A stretch of DNA of 64,000 nt, from positions 1,054,001-1,118,000 of the forward strand of contig OY970069.1 of assembly GCA_963705325.1 (NCBI GenBank). Direction: 5' to 3'. Origin of the DNA: DATARH01 sp963705325. Its GTDB lineage: Bacteria > Pseudomonadota > Alphaproteobacteria > ATCC43930 > CGMCC-115725. The notes under the pieces are model-generated. The model was not told the origin of the DNA. It searched no databases and was given only the letters and a program-made list of their open reading frames with translations. Below, piece by piece: positions 53,892 to 62,071 of this stretch. The position numbers and the translations under genes are program-made. Each line of letters starts with the position of its first letter. The stretch's first letter is position 1.

Positions 53892-55115
53892 ATGACTACA
53901 TCGTGCTTGCCGCGGGCGGAGACGCCGGAACAAGTCGGGTTGTCGTCGGAGCGGCTGCAGCATTTCGCCGATTTCCTGATCAAGGAGGTCGAGCAGGAGG
54001 TCATTCCCGGCGCGGTGCTCGCCATCGCCCGCGGCGGCCGGCTCGTCTTCGCCCAGCCGTTCGGCTTCCAGGATGCCGAGAGCGAGAAGCCGATGCGGCT
54101 CGACTCGATCTTCCGCATCGCCTCGATGACCAAACCGGTCGTCTCGGTCGCGGCGATGACGCTGGCCGAGGAAGGGCTGCTCGATATCGGCGCGCCGGTC
54201 GCCGACTACATCCCGGAGCTGGGCGAGCGCACCGTCGGGGTCGAGCGCAAGAAGGCGACGCGGACGATGACGGTGCAGGATCTGCTGCGCCACACCTCGG
54301 GCCTCACCTATGCGGCGTTTGGCGACTCGCCGGTGCAGATGGTGTGGCGCGACGCCAATCTGATGGACGAGAACCAGACCAACGAAGAACTGATGGGCAA
54401 GCTCGCCAAGCTGCCGCTGATGTTCGAGCCGGGCACGACCTGGGAATACTCGATGTCGACCGATGTGCTGGGCCGCGTCGTCGAGGTCGCCTCGGGCAAG
54501 AGCCTCGCCTCGGCGATCGCCGAGCGCATTACCGGGCCGCTCGGCATGGCCGACACCGGCTTCGCCGCCACCGGCGACAAGGCGGGGCGGATCGCCGAGC
54601 CGCTCAACGACAAGACCACCGGCCAGAAGCCGCCGATGCGCAACCCGGCGAAGGAGCCACGCTGGCACTCGGGCGGCGGCGGGCTGTGCGGCACCGCGCC
54701 GGATTATCTGCGCTTCTGCCAGATGCTGCTGAACGGCGGCGAGCTCGACGGGGTGCGCATCCTTGCGCCCAAGACCGTTGCGCTGATGGCCTCCGACCAT
54801 CTGCCGCCCGGCTGCCAGTACGGCGAGACCGCGCGCTCGCGCTTCGGCCAGCTCGCGCCGGTGCCGGAGATGGGCTACGGCTTCGGCCTCGGCTTCGCGG
54901 TGCGCAAGGCGCAGGGGATGTCGCCGGCGCCCGGCTCGGTCGGCGAATTCTTCTGGGGCGGCGTCACCGGCACCTATTTCTGGATCGACCCGCAGGAGCA
55001 GATGGTCGTCGTCTTGATGCTGCAGGCGCCGGACCAGCGGCTGCGCTACCGCTATCTCTCGCGCCGGCTAACCTACGCCGCGGTGACCGGGCCGGCGCGC
55101 GGCCGCCGGCGGTAG
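53892..55115 (+). CDS. Serine hydrolase of the beta-lactamase class C/family VIII esterase group
   Basis: A 407-residue enzyme. The nucleophile is Ser78 in the S-x-x-K tetrad SMTK (Lys81); Tyr186 in TWEYSMSTDVLG fills the role of the second catalytic residue, with the YxN asparagine replaced, as in EstB-like esterases; LRHTSGLTY and HSGGGGLCG are the other boxes. No signal peptide, so it is cytoplasmic. AAGGAGGCATAC precedes ATG 53892. It probably hydrolyses carboxylic esters. The amidase gene starts 5 bases after its stop, so the two share an operon. Confidence 0.9.
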   Translation: MTTSCLPRAETPEQVGLSSERLQHFADFLIKEVEQEVIPGAVLAIARGGRLVFAQPFGFQDAESEKPMRLDSIFRIASMTKPVVSVAAMTLAEEGLLDIGAPVADYIPELGERTVGVERKKATRTMTVQDLLRHTSGLTYAAFGDSPVQMVWRDANLMDENQTNEELMGKLAKLPLMFEPGTTWEYSMSTDVLGRVVEVASGKSLASAIAERITGPLGMADTGFAATGDKAGRIAEPLNDKTTGQKPPMRNPAKEPRWHSGGGGLCGTAPDYLRFCQMLLNGGELDGVRILAPKTVALMASDHLPPGCQYGETARSRFGQLAPVPEMGYGFGLGFAVRKAQGMSPAPGSVGEFFWGGVTGTYFWIDPQEQMVVVLMLQAPDQRLRYRYLSRRLTYAAVTGPARGRRR

Positions 55116-55120
55116 TCGCG

Positions 55121-56503
55121 ATGGCCGGGGAGGACATCGCCTACAGATCGGCGCAGGAGCTGGCCGAGCTCTATCGGGCGAAATCGCTGTCGCCGGTCGA
55201 GGTCGCGCAGGCGCTGTTGGCGCGGTTGGAGGCGCTGCAGCCGAAGCTCAACGCGTTCTGCCTGGTCGATCGGGACGGCGCGATGGCCGCGGCGCGCGCC
55301 TCCGAGCGACGCTGGCGCGACCGTAAGCCGCTGTCGCCGGTCGACGGCGTGCCGGCGACGATCAAGGATTTGATGCTGATGCGCGGGTTTCCGACCCGGC
55401 GCGGCTCGCACCTGACCGCGAATGTGCCGGACACCGAGGACTCGCCGGCGGTGGCGCGGCTCAAGGAAGCCGGCGCGGTCATTCTCGGCAAGACCACGAC
55501 GCCGGAATTCGGTTGGATCGTGGTCGGCGACAGCCCGCTGACCGGGATCACCCGCAACCCGTGGAACCTCGATCGCACCCCGGGCGGCAGCAGCGCCGGG
55601 GCGGCGGCGGCGTGCGCGGCGGGGATCGGGGTGCTCAACCTCGGCAGCGACGGCGCCGGGTCGATCCGCGTCCCGTCGTGCTTTTCGGGCGTGTTCGGAT
55701 TAAAGCCGACCTTTGGCCGGGTGCCGGCCTACCCGCCCTCGCCGATGGGGCTCTTGTCGCATCATGGGCCGATCACCCGCACCGTCCACGACGCGGCGGC
55801 GATGCTCGACATCATCGGCCAGCCCGACCCGCGCGACCCGTATTGGCTTCCCGGCCGATTCATCGACGACATCGAAGGCGGCGTCAAAGGCTGGAAGATC
55901 GCGTTCAGCCCCGATCTCGGTTACGCCAAGGTGCAGCCGGAGATTGCCGCCTCGGTCGCCGCGGCGGCCAAGCAGTTCGAGGCGCTCGGCGCGCATGTGG
56001 AACAAGTCGGCAAGATTTTCGACTCGCCGCGCGAGGCGCTGTTGACGCTATGGGGGGCCGGGGCGGCGCGGATCGTCGCCGGCATCCCGGCCGAGAGATT
56101 GAAGCAATGCGACCCGGGCTTTGTCGCCGTGGCCGAGGCCGGCGCCAAGATCAGCGCGGTCGATTACTTGGGCGCCGACCTCCAACGCAACGCGCTCGGC
56201 CGCACGATGGGCGCGTTCCACGAGACCTACGACCTGCTGCTGACCCCGATGATGCCGGTGCCGGCGCTGCCGGTCGGCGAAGACCTCAATAGCCCCGAAG
56301 ATGAGCATTGGGTCGATTGGTCGCCGTTTAGCTATCCGTTCAACATGACGCGTCAGCCGGCCGCGTCGATCATGTGCGGGCTAACGAGCGGCGGCTTGCC
56401 GATCGGGCTGCAGATCGTCGGAAGGCTGCACGACGACACCCGCGTGCTGCGCGCCGCCCGCGCCTTCGAGACGACGCAGCCGGTGCGCCTTCCGCCAATT
56501 TGA
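55121..56503 (+). CDS. Amidase-signature (AS) family amidase
   Basis: A 460-residue amidase. The catalytic triad is Lys82 (TIKDL), the cis-serine Ser157 in GGSSAG, and the nucleophile Ser181 in DGAGSIRVP, with the spacing 24 residues between the two serines that the family requires. Family members hydrolyse carboxamides; the nature of the amide is unknown. It follows the serine hydrolase by 5 bases. The start is ATG 55121; a GC-rich spacer with no good ribosome site suggests coupling to the upstream gene. Confidence 0.92.
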   Translation: MAGEDIAYRSAQELAELYRAKSLSPVEVAQALLARLEALQPKLNAFCLVDRDGAMAAARASERRWRDRKPLSPVDGVPATIKDLMLMRGFPTRRGSHLTANVPDTEDSPAVARLKEAGAVILGKTTTPEFGWIVVGDSPLTGITRNPWNLDRTPGGSSAGAAAACAAGIGVLNLGSDGAGSIRVPSCFSGVFGLKPTFGRVPAYPPSPMGLLSHHGPITRTVHDAAAMLDIIGQPDPRDPYWLPGRFIDDIEGGVKGWKIAFSPDLGYAKVQPEIAASVAAAAKQFEALGAHVEQVGKIFDSPREALLTLWGAGAARIVAGIPAERLKQCDPGFVAVAEAGAKISAVDYLGADLQRNALGRTMGAFHETYDLLLTPMMPVPALPVGEDLNSPEDEHWVDWSPFSYPFNMTRQPAASIMCGLTSGGLPIGLQIVGRLHDDTRVLRAARAFETTQPVRLPPI

Positions 56504-56509
56504 ATGATT

Positions 56510-56599
56510 GTCATTGCGAGGAGCCAAAAGGGCGACGAAGCAATCTCGTGCCGAGGTGGTCGAGGCGGATCGAGATTGCTTCGCTACGCTCGCAATGAC
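56510..56599. repeat. TCATTGCGAG/CTCGCAATGA palindromic repeat, copy F
   Basis: About 90 bases: GTCATTGCGAGGAGCC at left, GAAGCAATCTCG and CGAGATTGCTTCG inside, CTCGCAATGAC at right. It lies between the amidase and acetyltransferase genes; the CAGGAG ribosome site of the latter begins at its right edge. Confidence 0.9.
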
Positions 56600-56610
56600 A
56601 GGAGATGCTG

Positions 56611-57039
56611 ATGCTCGAGCCGAAAATCGTCGTGACCGACGCCCCCGAGCCCGCCGACACGGCGGTGATCGCCGACGGGCTGCGCGACTACAACACCGAG
56701 AAGGCCGGCTATGACGACTACAAGCCGCTCGCGGTGTTCGTCACCGATCCGGAAACCGGCAAGGTGGTCGGCGGGCTGTTTGGCGGCAGCTATCTGGGGC
56801 AGCTGCGGATCGACCGCTTCTTCCTGCCTGAGGGCCATCGCCGCGGCCGCATCGGCAGCAAGGTGCTGGCGGCGGCCGAGGAGGAAGGCCGAAGGCGGGG
56901 CTGCACGCGCGTCACGCTCAACACTCTCGAAATCCAGGCGCCCGGTTTTTACATGAAGCAGGGCTACGAAATGGCCGCCAGGCTCGACTGCGACCCGCCC
57001 GGGGTGACGCGCTACCTGATGACGAAAAAACTGCGTTAA
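56611..57039 (+). CDS. GNAT-family N-acetyltransferase
   Basis: A 142-residue acyltransferase of the GNAT fold. GGLFGGSYLGQLRIDRFFLP spans beta strands 3-4, HRRGRIGSKVLAAAEEEG is the pyrophosphate-binding loop and helix, and LNTLEIQAPGFYMKQGYEM is the C-terminal motif with the usual FYxxxGY. The second ATG at 56611 is preferred because AGGAG lies 6 bases before it; the first ATG is at 56605. Substrate unknown. Confidence 0.85.
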   Translation: MLEPKIVVTDAPEPADTAVIADGLRDYNTEKAGYDDYKPLAVFVTDPETGKVVGGLFGGSYLGQLRIDRFFLPEGHRRGRIGSKVLAAAEEEGRRRGCTRVTLNTLEIQAPGFYMKQGYEMAARLDCDPPGVTRYLMTKKLR

Positions 57040-57049
57040 CCGCGCCGCC

Positions 57050-57739
57050 TCAATCAAGGTCCAATCGGAGGCCGACACCGAGGTAGGTGGAACCGGCCGC
57101 CGATGGGGCGATCAAGCCGAAGACACCCGATCGATGGTGAAGTTGCGGCACTACATGGAGCGCGGGAAATTGCTCCGATCCGAATTCGACTTCGCCGCTG
57201 AGGTAATTGAGGAATTTATAGTCGCGCGGCTCGTCGGGCGCGGTAAAGGTATATGATGGACCAAGCCCGAACGCCACGTTCATGCTGATACCGGCAAAAA
57301 GCGGCAGGTTGCCGGTACGGAACACTGCCGCGAGGACCACCTCGGTGTTTGTATTTGACGCCTCGCCAAAGTGCTGATCGAGCTGCCCTTCGATCTCGAT
57401 TTTGTTATGCGTCGCCGTCCATCCCGTAAACGGGATCGGTATGCGGATATCATGCAAGAGAACGTAGGATAAGGCGCCACCGACAAAATATTGATTGCGA
57501 AATTTGAGGCCAACGTCAAATACGCCGCCGACCACAGGCCAGAGACCGTTCGCGGCCCGGCGATCGCCGTAGATTGTGACGAACCAGGTTCGGCCATATG
57601 AGCAGCGCGAGTCGCCATCGGGGCAAACGCCGCTCTCTGCCGTGAGTTGAGTTTGGCCCGCGGTAACTTGTGCTGCCGCGCCAACCGGAAGCAGAGCAGC
57701 CATCGCACCGGCAAACGACAGGGACCTCAGAAGTCGCAT
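57050..57739 (-). CDS. Outer-membrane beta-barrel protein, unknown
   Basis: A 229-residue protein. It has a signal peptide (residues 1 to about 23, ending AAA) and then alternating amphipathic strands ending GSTYLGVGLRLDLD, typical of a small barrel whose last strand reaches the C-terminus. LHHRSGVFGLIAPSAAGSTY precedes it, a pattern I associate with lipid-A-modifying or porin-like barrels, though that is weak. The ATG at 57739 (MRLLRSLSFAG) is preferred over the upstream frame. It converges with the acetyltransferase gene. Confidence 0.62.
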   Translation of the reverse strand: MRLLRSLSFAGAMAALLPVGAAAQVTAGQTQLTAESGVCPDGDSRCSYGRTWFVTIYGDRRAANGLWPVVGGVFDVGLKFRNQYFVGGALSYVLLHDIRIPIPFTGWTATHNKIEIEGQLDQHFGEASNTNTEVVLAAVFRTGNLPLFAGISMNVAFGLGPSYTFTAPDEPRDYKFLNYLSGEVEFGSEQFPALHVVPQLHHRSGVFGLIAPSAAGSTYLGVGLRLDLD

Positions 57740-58013
57740 GAACCAAGCGTTGCCGGTAGGGTGGGGTACCTCGTGCGATAACCTCGCAGTTGAGGAAAGC
57801 CATTGCAAAAGAAATCGCGACGCGACAGCTCGGGGTGAGCGTCAGGCCAGTGACGCCGCCATGCTCTACGCCATCACCGCCCGCCAAGTCCGCAAAAAAT
57901 CGTTTGGCGGCACACCGGCTTGAATCGGCTTCGCGGACTGCCCTATCAGTCGCCTTCCTGACTGCAATGTCGCATTATCGCGCCGCAGCGAGCGACCAAG
58001 ATCGGAACCAGCC

Positions 58014-59036
58014 ATGAAATTCGGCCTGTTTATCAACGCCCAGCAGCCACGCGACACCGACCCGGTGTTGGCCTTCCGGCAATGCGTGCAGCAGGTGATC
58101 GTCGCGCGCGACAGCGGGTTCGACGCGATCGCCTCGGGGCATCATTACGTGTCGCCACCCTATATCGCGCTGCAAAACCTGCCGTTTCTGGCGCGGCTGG
58201 CCGCGGATTCGGGCACGATGGATCTGGTGCTGGCGGTGACCTTGCTGGCGCTGTTGAACCCGGTGCAGACCGCCGAGGAAATCGCCACCCTCGACGTGAT
58301 GTCGGAGGGCCGTGTGGTGTTCGGGGTCGGCATCGGCTATCGCGAGGAGGAGTTTCAAGCCTTCGGGCTGCAGGTCTCCGACCGGGTGCCGCGCATGCTG
58401 GAAGGGCTGCGGCTGATGCAGCGGCTATGGACCGAGGACAACGTCACCCACCAGGGCCGCTACTTCAATCTGCGCGACGCGACCTCGACGATCCGCCCGG
58501 TGCAGAAGCCGCACCCGCCGATCTGGATCGCCGCCAACGCCGACAAGGCGGTGGAGCGCACTGGGCGGCTCGGCTACCCGTGGTTCATCAACCCGCACGC
58601 GGCGATGCCGACGACCGAGCGGCAATGGGGCCTCTACAAGGCGGCACTCGCAGCCAACGGCCACGCGATCCCGGCGGCGCGGCCGATGATCCTCGAACTG
58701 CATGTCGCCGAGACCCGCGAGGAGGCGTTCGCCACCGCGCAACCGCATCTCGAAGGCAAATACGCCGCCTACGCCGCCTGGGGTCAGGACAAGGCGCTGC
58801 CCGGGCAGGAGAGCTTCCGGGTGCCGTTCAGCGAGTTGGCCAAGGATCGCTTCATCCTCGGCAGCCCGGACGATGTGATCGAGCAGCTCGAAGACCGCAT
58901 CGCCAAGCTTGACGCCAACTACTTCATCTTCCGCGCCGGGTGGCCGGGGATGGAGATGTGGAAGGTGCTGAAATGCACCGAGATCATGGGCGCAAAGGTG
59001 CTGCCGCATTTCCACAAGAAATATGGGCGGGGGTGA
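58014..59036 (+). CDS. Luciferase-like flavin-dependent oxidoreductase (LLM class)
   Basis: A 340-residue luciferase-fold enzyme. MKFGLFINAQQPRDTDPVL opens the barrel; FDAIASGHHYVSPPYIALQN carries the conserved H-H-Y region; LDVMSEGRVVFGVGIGYREE is the flavin phosphate motif. The C-terminus ends SPDDVIEQLEDRIAKLDANY, as is typical. The sequence is clearly different from the LLM protein at 40242. It is divergent from the outer-membrane barrel gene. Substrate unknown. Confidence 0.88.
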   Translation: MKFGLFINAQQPRDTDPVLAFRQCVQQVIVARDSGFDAIASGHHYVSPPYIALQNLPFLARLAADSGTMDLVLAVTLLALLNPVQTAEEIATLDVMSEGRVVFGVGIGYREEEFQAFGLQVSDRVPRMLEGLRLMQRLWTEDNVTHQGRYFNLRDATSTIRPVQKPHPPIWIAANADKAVERTGRLGYPWFINPHAAMPTTERQWGLYKAALAANGHAIPAARPMILELHVAETREEAFATAQPHLEGKYAAYAAWGQDKALPGQESFRVPFSELAKDRFILGSPDDVIEQLEDRIAKLDANYFIFRAGWPGMEMWKVLKCTEIMGAKVLPHFHKKYGRG

Positions 59037-59069
59037 GAGAGGCGCGAAGGATTGCCAGGGTTTCGAAAA

Positions 59070-59351
59070 ATGAGACTCAGAAATCCCGCCGCCGCATGGG
59101 GATTGCTCCTGTTTTTGATGTTGGGTGCGCTCTCGATCTACGAAATGGCATCAGAACGGCACGCTGTTTCACAGAGAAAGCCATCGGGTCAGATCGCTGA
59201 TATGAATGCTCATTCGTCTAACGTATCGTTTGATGATAAAGAAACATGGATCTCTAAGTTCTACCGAGTTCACAATTACGGATGTTTGTCTTTCCACATT
59301 TACCTTGTTGTTGTGTATATTAGTCGGCAGGCAGGAATGGTGGATGCGTAA
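59070..59351 (+). CDS. Hypothetical membrane protein fragment
   Basis: A 93-residue product with one helix near its start (AAAWGLLLFLMLGALSIY), then a polar stretch, ending IYLVVVYISRQAGMVDA. It overlaps the next frame; an indel near 59250 would join it to the following gene as the N-terminus. The region is visibly less GC-rich than its neighbours. Confidence 0.3.
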   Translation: MRLRNPAAAWGLLLFLMLGALSIYEMASERHAVSQRKPSGQIADMNAHSSNVSFDDKETWISKFYRVHNYGCLSFHIYLVVVYISRQAGMVDA

Positions 59352-59799
59352 GCATGAGCGAGCCTATGTAAATATTGGGCCAGGGCGGCGTGTGCTCGAT
59401 GCTCAGCAGAACGTCATCGGAATTGCTTTGACTGCCACAAACTACGGCCGGACCCCGGCCGTCCTTAAGAAAGTGACATGGGGTATCGTACCTGAAAATC
59501 AGTGGCCGATTGAGCGGTATCCGCCCTTCCAGATATACGAGGACATTCTCAACCCGGGAATGGAGAAAGGAAATGATCAATTTTTAGGGGGCGTTAACGC
59601 TTGGTCTCGTATCGGCGGGACCGACACGTATATTTTCTATGCTCGGATTATCTATACCGATGTTTTTGGTCGAGAACATTTTGCCAGCAGCAAACACAGA
59701 ATTTTGCCCGATGCGCAGCGTACTAGTATTGCGTTGGCAGGGTCCTATAGCGAGGGCTGGGATTACAACCGGAGGCAAAAACCAACTGACCCGCCGTAA
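59206..59799 (+). CDS. Hypothetical protein with N-terminal membrane helix
   Basis: A 197-residue product. A hydrophobic helix (ITDVCLSTFTLLLCILVG, near residues 24-42) is followed by WWMRKHERAYVNIGPGRRVL and a beta-rich domain (IGIALTATNYGRTPAVLKKV, then IFYARIIYTDVFGREHFA). This layout, a membrane anchor and a strand-rich cytoplasmic or periplasmic domain, is common among small uncharacterised proteins. Codon use is AT-richer than in neighbours. It is adjacent to an IS5 element, so the patch may have arrived by transfer. The start may be further upstream across a frameshift. Confidence 0.45.
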   Translation: MLIRLTYRLMIKKHGSLSSTEFTITDVCLSTFTLLLCILVGRQEWWMRKHERAYVNIGPGRRVLDAQQNVIGIALTATNYGRTPAVLKKVTWGIVPENQWPIERYPPFQIYEDILNPGMEKGNDQFLGGVNAWSRIGGTDTYIFYARIIYTDVFGREHFASSKHRILPDAQRTSIALAGSYSEGWDYNRRQKPTDPP

Positions 59800-59860
59800 C
59801 CGGGAGCGACTGCGCCCGAAGATGGACGCGAGTGAGACCGCAAAAAGCGGATTGAAAACC

Positions 59861-61147
59861 GGACACCTCTAAAAACCTCGCGCTTTTGGCTAGTTCGTGA
59901 TTTGATGGACCGGGTTCGCGACGGGGGTGGCGAATGCGGGGTCAGCGAGGATTTTTTGATGTTGAGGAGCGCCTGAAGGAACTCTCTGCGAAGGGCGATG
60001 AGCTGGAACGTCTGAATGCCGTGGTTGATTTTGCGCTGTTTCGCTCTGACCTTGAACGGGCAGTGCCGCGATCGGACCGCGCCAAGGGTGGCCGACCGCC
60101 CTTTGATCACGTGCTGATGTTCAAGGTGCTGATCCTTCAGGCGAGCCATGGCCTGTCGGACGAGCGAACCGAATACCTGATCAAGGACCGGCTATCGTTC
60201 ATGCGCTTCCTCGGGCTGGGGCTCGCCGACACGGTGCCGGACGCTAACACGATCTGGACCTTCCGCGAGGCGCTGACGCGGGCCAGGATCGGAGACAAGC
60301 CGGCGATCGAGGTTCTGTTCAAACGCTTCGAGGTGGCGCTGTCGGCGGCGGGATATCTGGCGATGGGCGGCCAGATCATCGACGCGACGATCGTCGCTGC
60401 GCCCAAGCAGCGTAACACGGACGGCGAGAAGCGCGATCTGAAGGAAGGCCGCATCCCGGCGGGGTGGGCGAAGAAGCCAGCCAAGCTTCGCCAGAAGGAC
60501 CGCGACGCCCGCTGGACGATCAAATACACCAAGGCCAAGCCGAGCGAAGACGGCGCGCCCCGCGTCGATCTCGCGATCCCGGCGTTCGGCTACAAGAACC
60601 ATATCGGCATCGACCGCCGGCATGGTTTGATCCGGAGTTGGACCACAACCGATGCGTCCCGCCACGACGGCGCGCTGCTGCCCGAGCTGATCGACAAGGA
60701 CAACACCGCCAGCGAGGTGTGGGCCGATACCGCCTATCGTTCACAGGCCAATGAGCGGTTCCTCGCCGGCCGTCTCCTACGTTCGCAGATCCACCGCAAG
60801 AAGCCAAAAGGTAGGCCGATGCCATGGCGCACCGCCCGGGCCAACGGCCGCAAATCGGCGGTGCGCTCGGCGGTCGAACACGTCTTCGCCCGGCAGAAAG
60901 GCCCGATGGGGCTGTTCATCCGCACCATCGGCATCGCCCGCGCAAGAACCAAGATCGGCCTAGCCAATCTCGTCTACAACATGAAACGCGTGGTCTGGCT
61001 CACCGCACAGACAGCGCCAGCTTGACCAAAAGAACTGATCGTGAGGCCGGTCGGCTAGACCATATCGCGCGCTAGACCAGGGCGTCACCACCCGCTACAC
61101 CAAACCGCGGTCGCGCCACTCAAAAAACACGGTTCTTGGAGGTCTCC
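59861..61147. mobile_element. Complete IS5-family insertion sequence with 4-bp target duplication
   Basis: Left end GGACACCTCTAAAAACC (59861-59877) and right end GGTTCTTGGAGGTCTCC (61131-61147) are inverted repeats with about 14 of 17 matches. The element spans 1287 bp and encodes one transposase. AACC occurs just before 59861 and again at 61148-61151, a 4-bp target duplication as expected of IS5-type elements. It inserted between the hypothetical protein gene and ogt. Confidence 0.85.
59934..61025 (+). CDS. IS5-family transposase (DDE)
   Basis: A 363-residue transposase. The N-terminal domain contains GRPPFDHVLMFKVLILQASH and the RFLGLGLADTVPDANTIWTF motif typical of IS5; the catalytic triad fits Asp150 (IIDATIV), Asp265 (WADTAYRS) and Glu315 (SAVEHVFARQKG). 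The frame is open and full-length, so the element is potentially active. It lies between the two terminal repeats. Confidence 0.93.
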   Translation: MRGQRGFFDVEERLKELSAKGDELERLNAVVDFALFRSDLERAVPRSDRAKGGRPPFDHVLMFKVLILQASHGLSDERTEYLIKDRLSFMRFLGLGLADTVPDANTIWTFREALTRARIGDKPAIEVLFKRFEVALSAAGYLAMGGQIIDATIVAAPKQRNTDGEKRDLKEGRIPAGWAKKPAKLRQKDRDARWTIKYTKAKPSEDGAPRVDLAIPAFGYKNHIGIDRRHGLIRSWTTTDASRHDGALLPELIDKDNTASEVWADTAYRSQANERFLAGRLLRSQIHRKKPKGRPMPWRTARANGRKSAVRSAVEHVFARQKGPMGLFIRTIGIARARTKIGLANLVYNMKRVVWLTAQTAPA

Positions 61148-61177
61148 AACCGCCTCCGAGCGGCGCATCTCGACGGT

Positions 61178-61729
61178 ATGCACCGCTACGCCATTTTCGG
61201 GACCGAAGCGGGGTTTTGCGGCATTGCCTGGAACAAGGCCGGCATCACCCGCTTTCAGCTCCCGGCGAAGAGCGCCGAGACCACCGAACGGCTGTTGCGC
61301 CGCCGGCTGCCATCAGCCGCGCCGGGCGAGCCGCCGGCGACGGTGGCCGAGGCGATCGTCGCCGCGAAACGCTATTTCGCCGGCGAGGAGATCGATTTTT
61401 CCGGGCTGGAGCTCGACCTCGGCGAGCAATCGCCGCTCTTCCGGCAAATCTACGGCGCGGCGCGCCGCGTCGGCTGGGGCCGCACGACAACCTACGGCGT
61501 GCTCGCCAAGGAGCTCGACCTGGGATGGGAGGGCGCCCAGGAGGTGGGCCAGGCGATGGCGCAGAACCCGGTTGCGCTGATCATCCCCTGCCACCGCGTG
61601 CTGGCGGCCGGCGGCAAGGTCGGCGGGTTTTCCGCGCCGGGTGGGGCCGCCGCCAAGCGGCACATGCTGAAACTCGAAGGAGTTGATCTCGACCCGCCAG
61701 CTCCGGCCCAGCGGGCATTCGCGTTCTGA
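61178..61729 (+). CDS. ogt: Methylated-DNA-protein-cysteine methyltransferase (Ogt-type)
   Basis: A 183-residue DNA repair protein. The acceptor Cys138 lies in the invariant IPCHRV; VGWGRTTTYGVLAKEL gives the helix-turn-helix with the DNA-intercalating arginine region, and the N-terminal domain resembles Ogt. It removes alkyl groups from O6-guanine by suicide transfer. The chosen ATG 61178 is 30 bases after the IS element; an upstream TTG is inside it. The IS insertion may have replaced its promoter. Confidence 0.9.
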   Translation: MHRYAIFGTEAGFCGIAWNKAGITRFQLPAKSAETTERLLRRRLPSAAPGEPPATVAEAIVAAKRYFAGEEIDFSGLELDLGEQSPLFRQIYGAARRVGWGRTTTYGVLAKELDLGWEGAQEVGQAMAQNPVALIIPCHRVLAAGGKVGGFSAPGGAAAKRHMLKLEGVDLDPPAPAQRAFAF

Positions 61730-61862
61730 AGGTGCCGCTAGGCCGCTCGCGCCGACATGGCAACGCCATCGTGTTGCCACTATGTTCGCGCACCTTGGCG
61801 CGATGGACGCAATTGCCGGTGTCGCTACACGCTCGCCGAACAGGCGGCAGCGCCGCATATCG

Positions 61863-61964
61863 CCGCCTGTTTCGGTGCTGCATAACAGGCGGATAACAGG
61901 CGGTGGACCGCCTGTTATCGAAGAGACGTAACAGGAGGATATCAGGAGGTCCACCTCCTGTTAT
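61863..61964. repeat. Array of palindromic AACAGGNGG/CCNCCTGTT units
   Basis: Units in order: CCGCCTGTT (61863-61871), AACAGGCGG (61884-61892), AACAGGCGG (61895-61903), CCGCCTGTT (61908-61916), AACAGGAGG (61930-61938), TCAGGAGG (61942-61949) and CCTCCTGTT (61954-61962). A 12-bp perfect stem, GATAACAGGCGG/CCGCCTGTTATC, encloses TGGA (61892-61919). The second hairpin, CAGGAGG-TCCA-CCTCCTG (61943-61960), has the same layout with the central C-G pair changed to A-T. The rest of the 342-base ogt-SDR gap holds nothing else I can name. Confidence 0.75.
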
Positions 61965-62071
61965 TGAAGCCGCGGTGCGCGGCCGCGCCACTTGGGCTCG
62001 GGCAAGCCCCTGTTCCGCCGCCCCGTTTCATTGATATCTTCGCCGCCGAAATCGACCAGGAGGAAATCGGC

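Noticed and set aside
53903..55120. Plus-strand frame upstream of, and fused to, the amidase reading frame
   Set aside because: It overlaps the serine hydrolase in another frame and has only Arg/Gly-rich sequence; the amidase begins at the ATG at 55121 where its homology starts.
59799..61178. Gene interrupted by the IS5 element
   Set aside because: Joining the flanks across the AACC duplication gives no continuous reading frame with recognisable homology, so the element seems to lie between genes.
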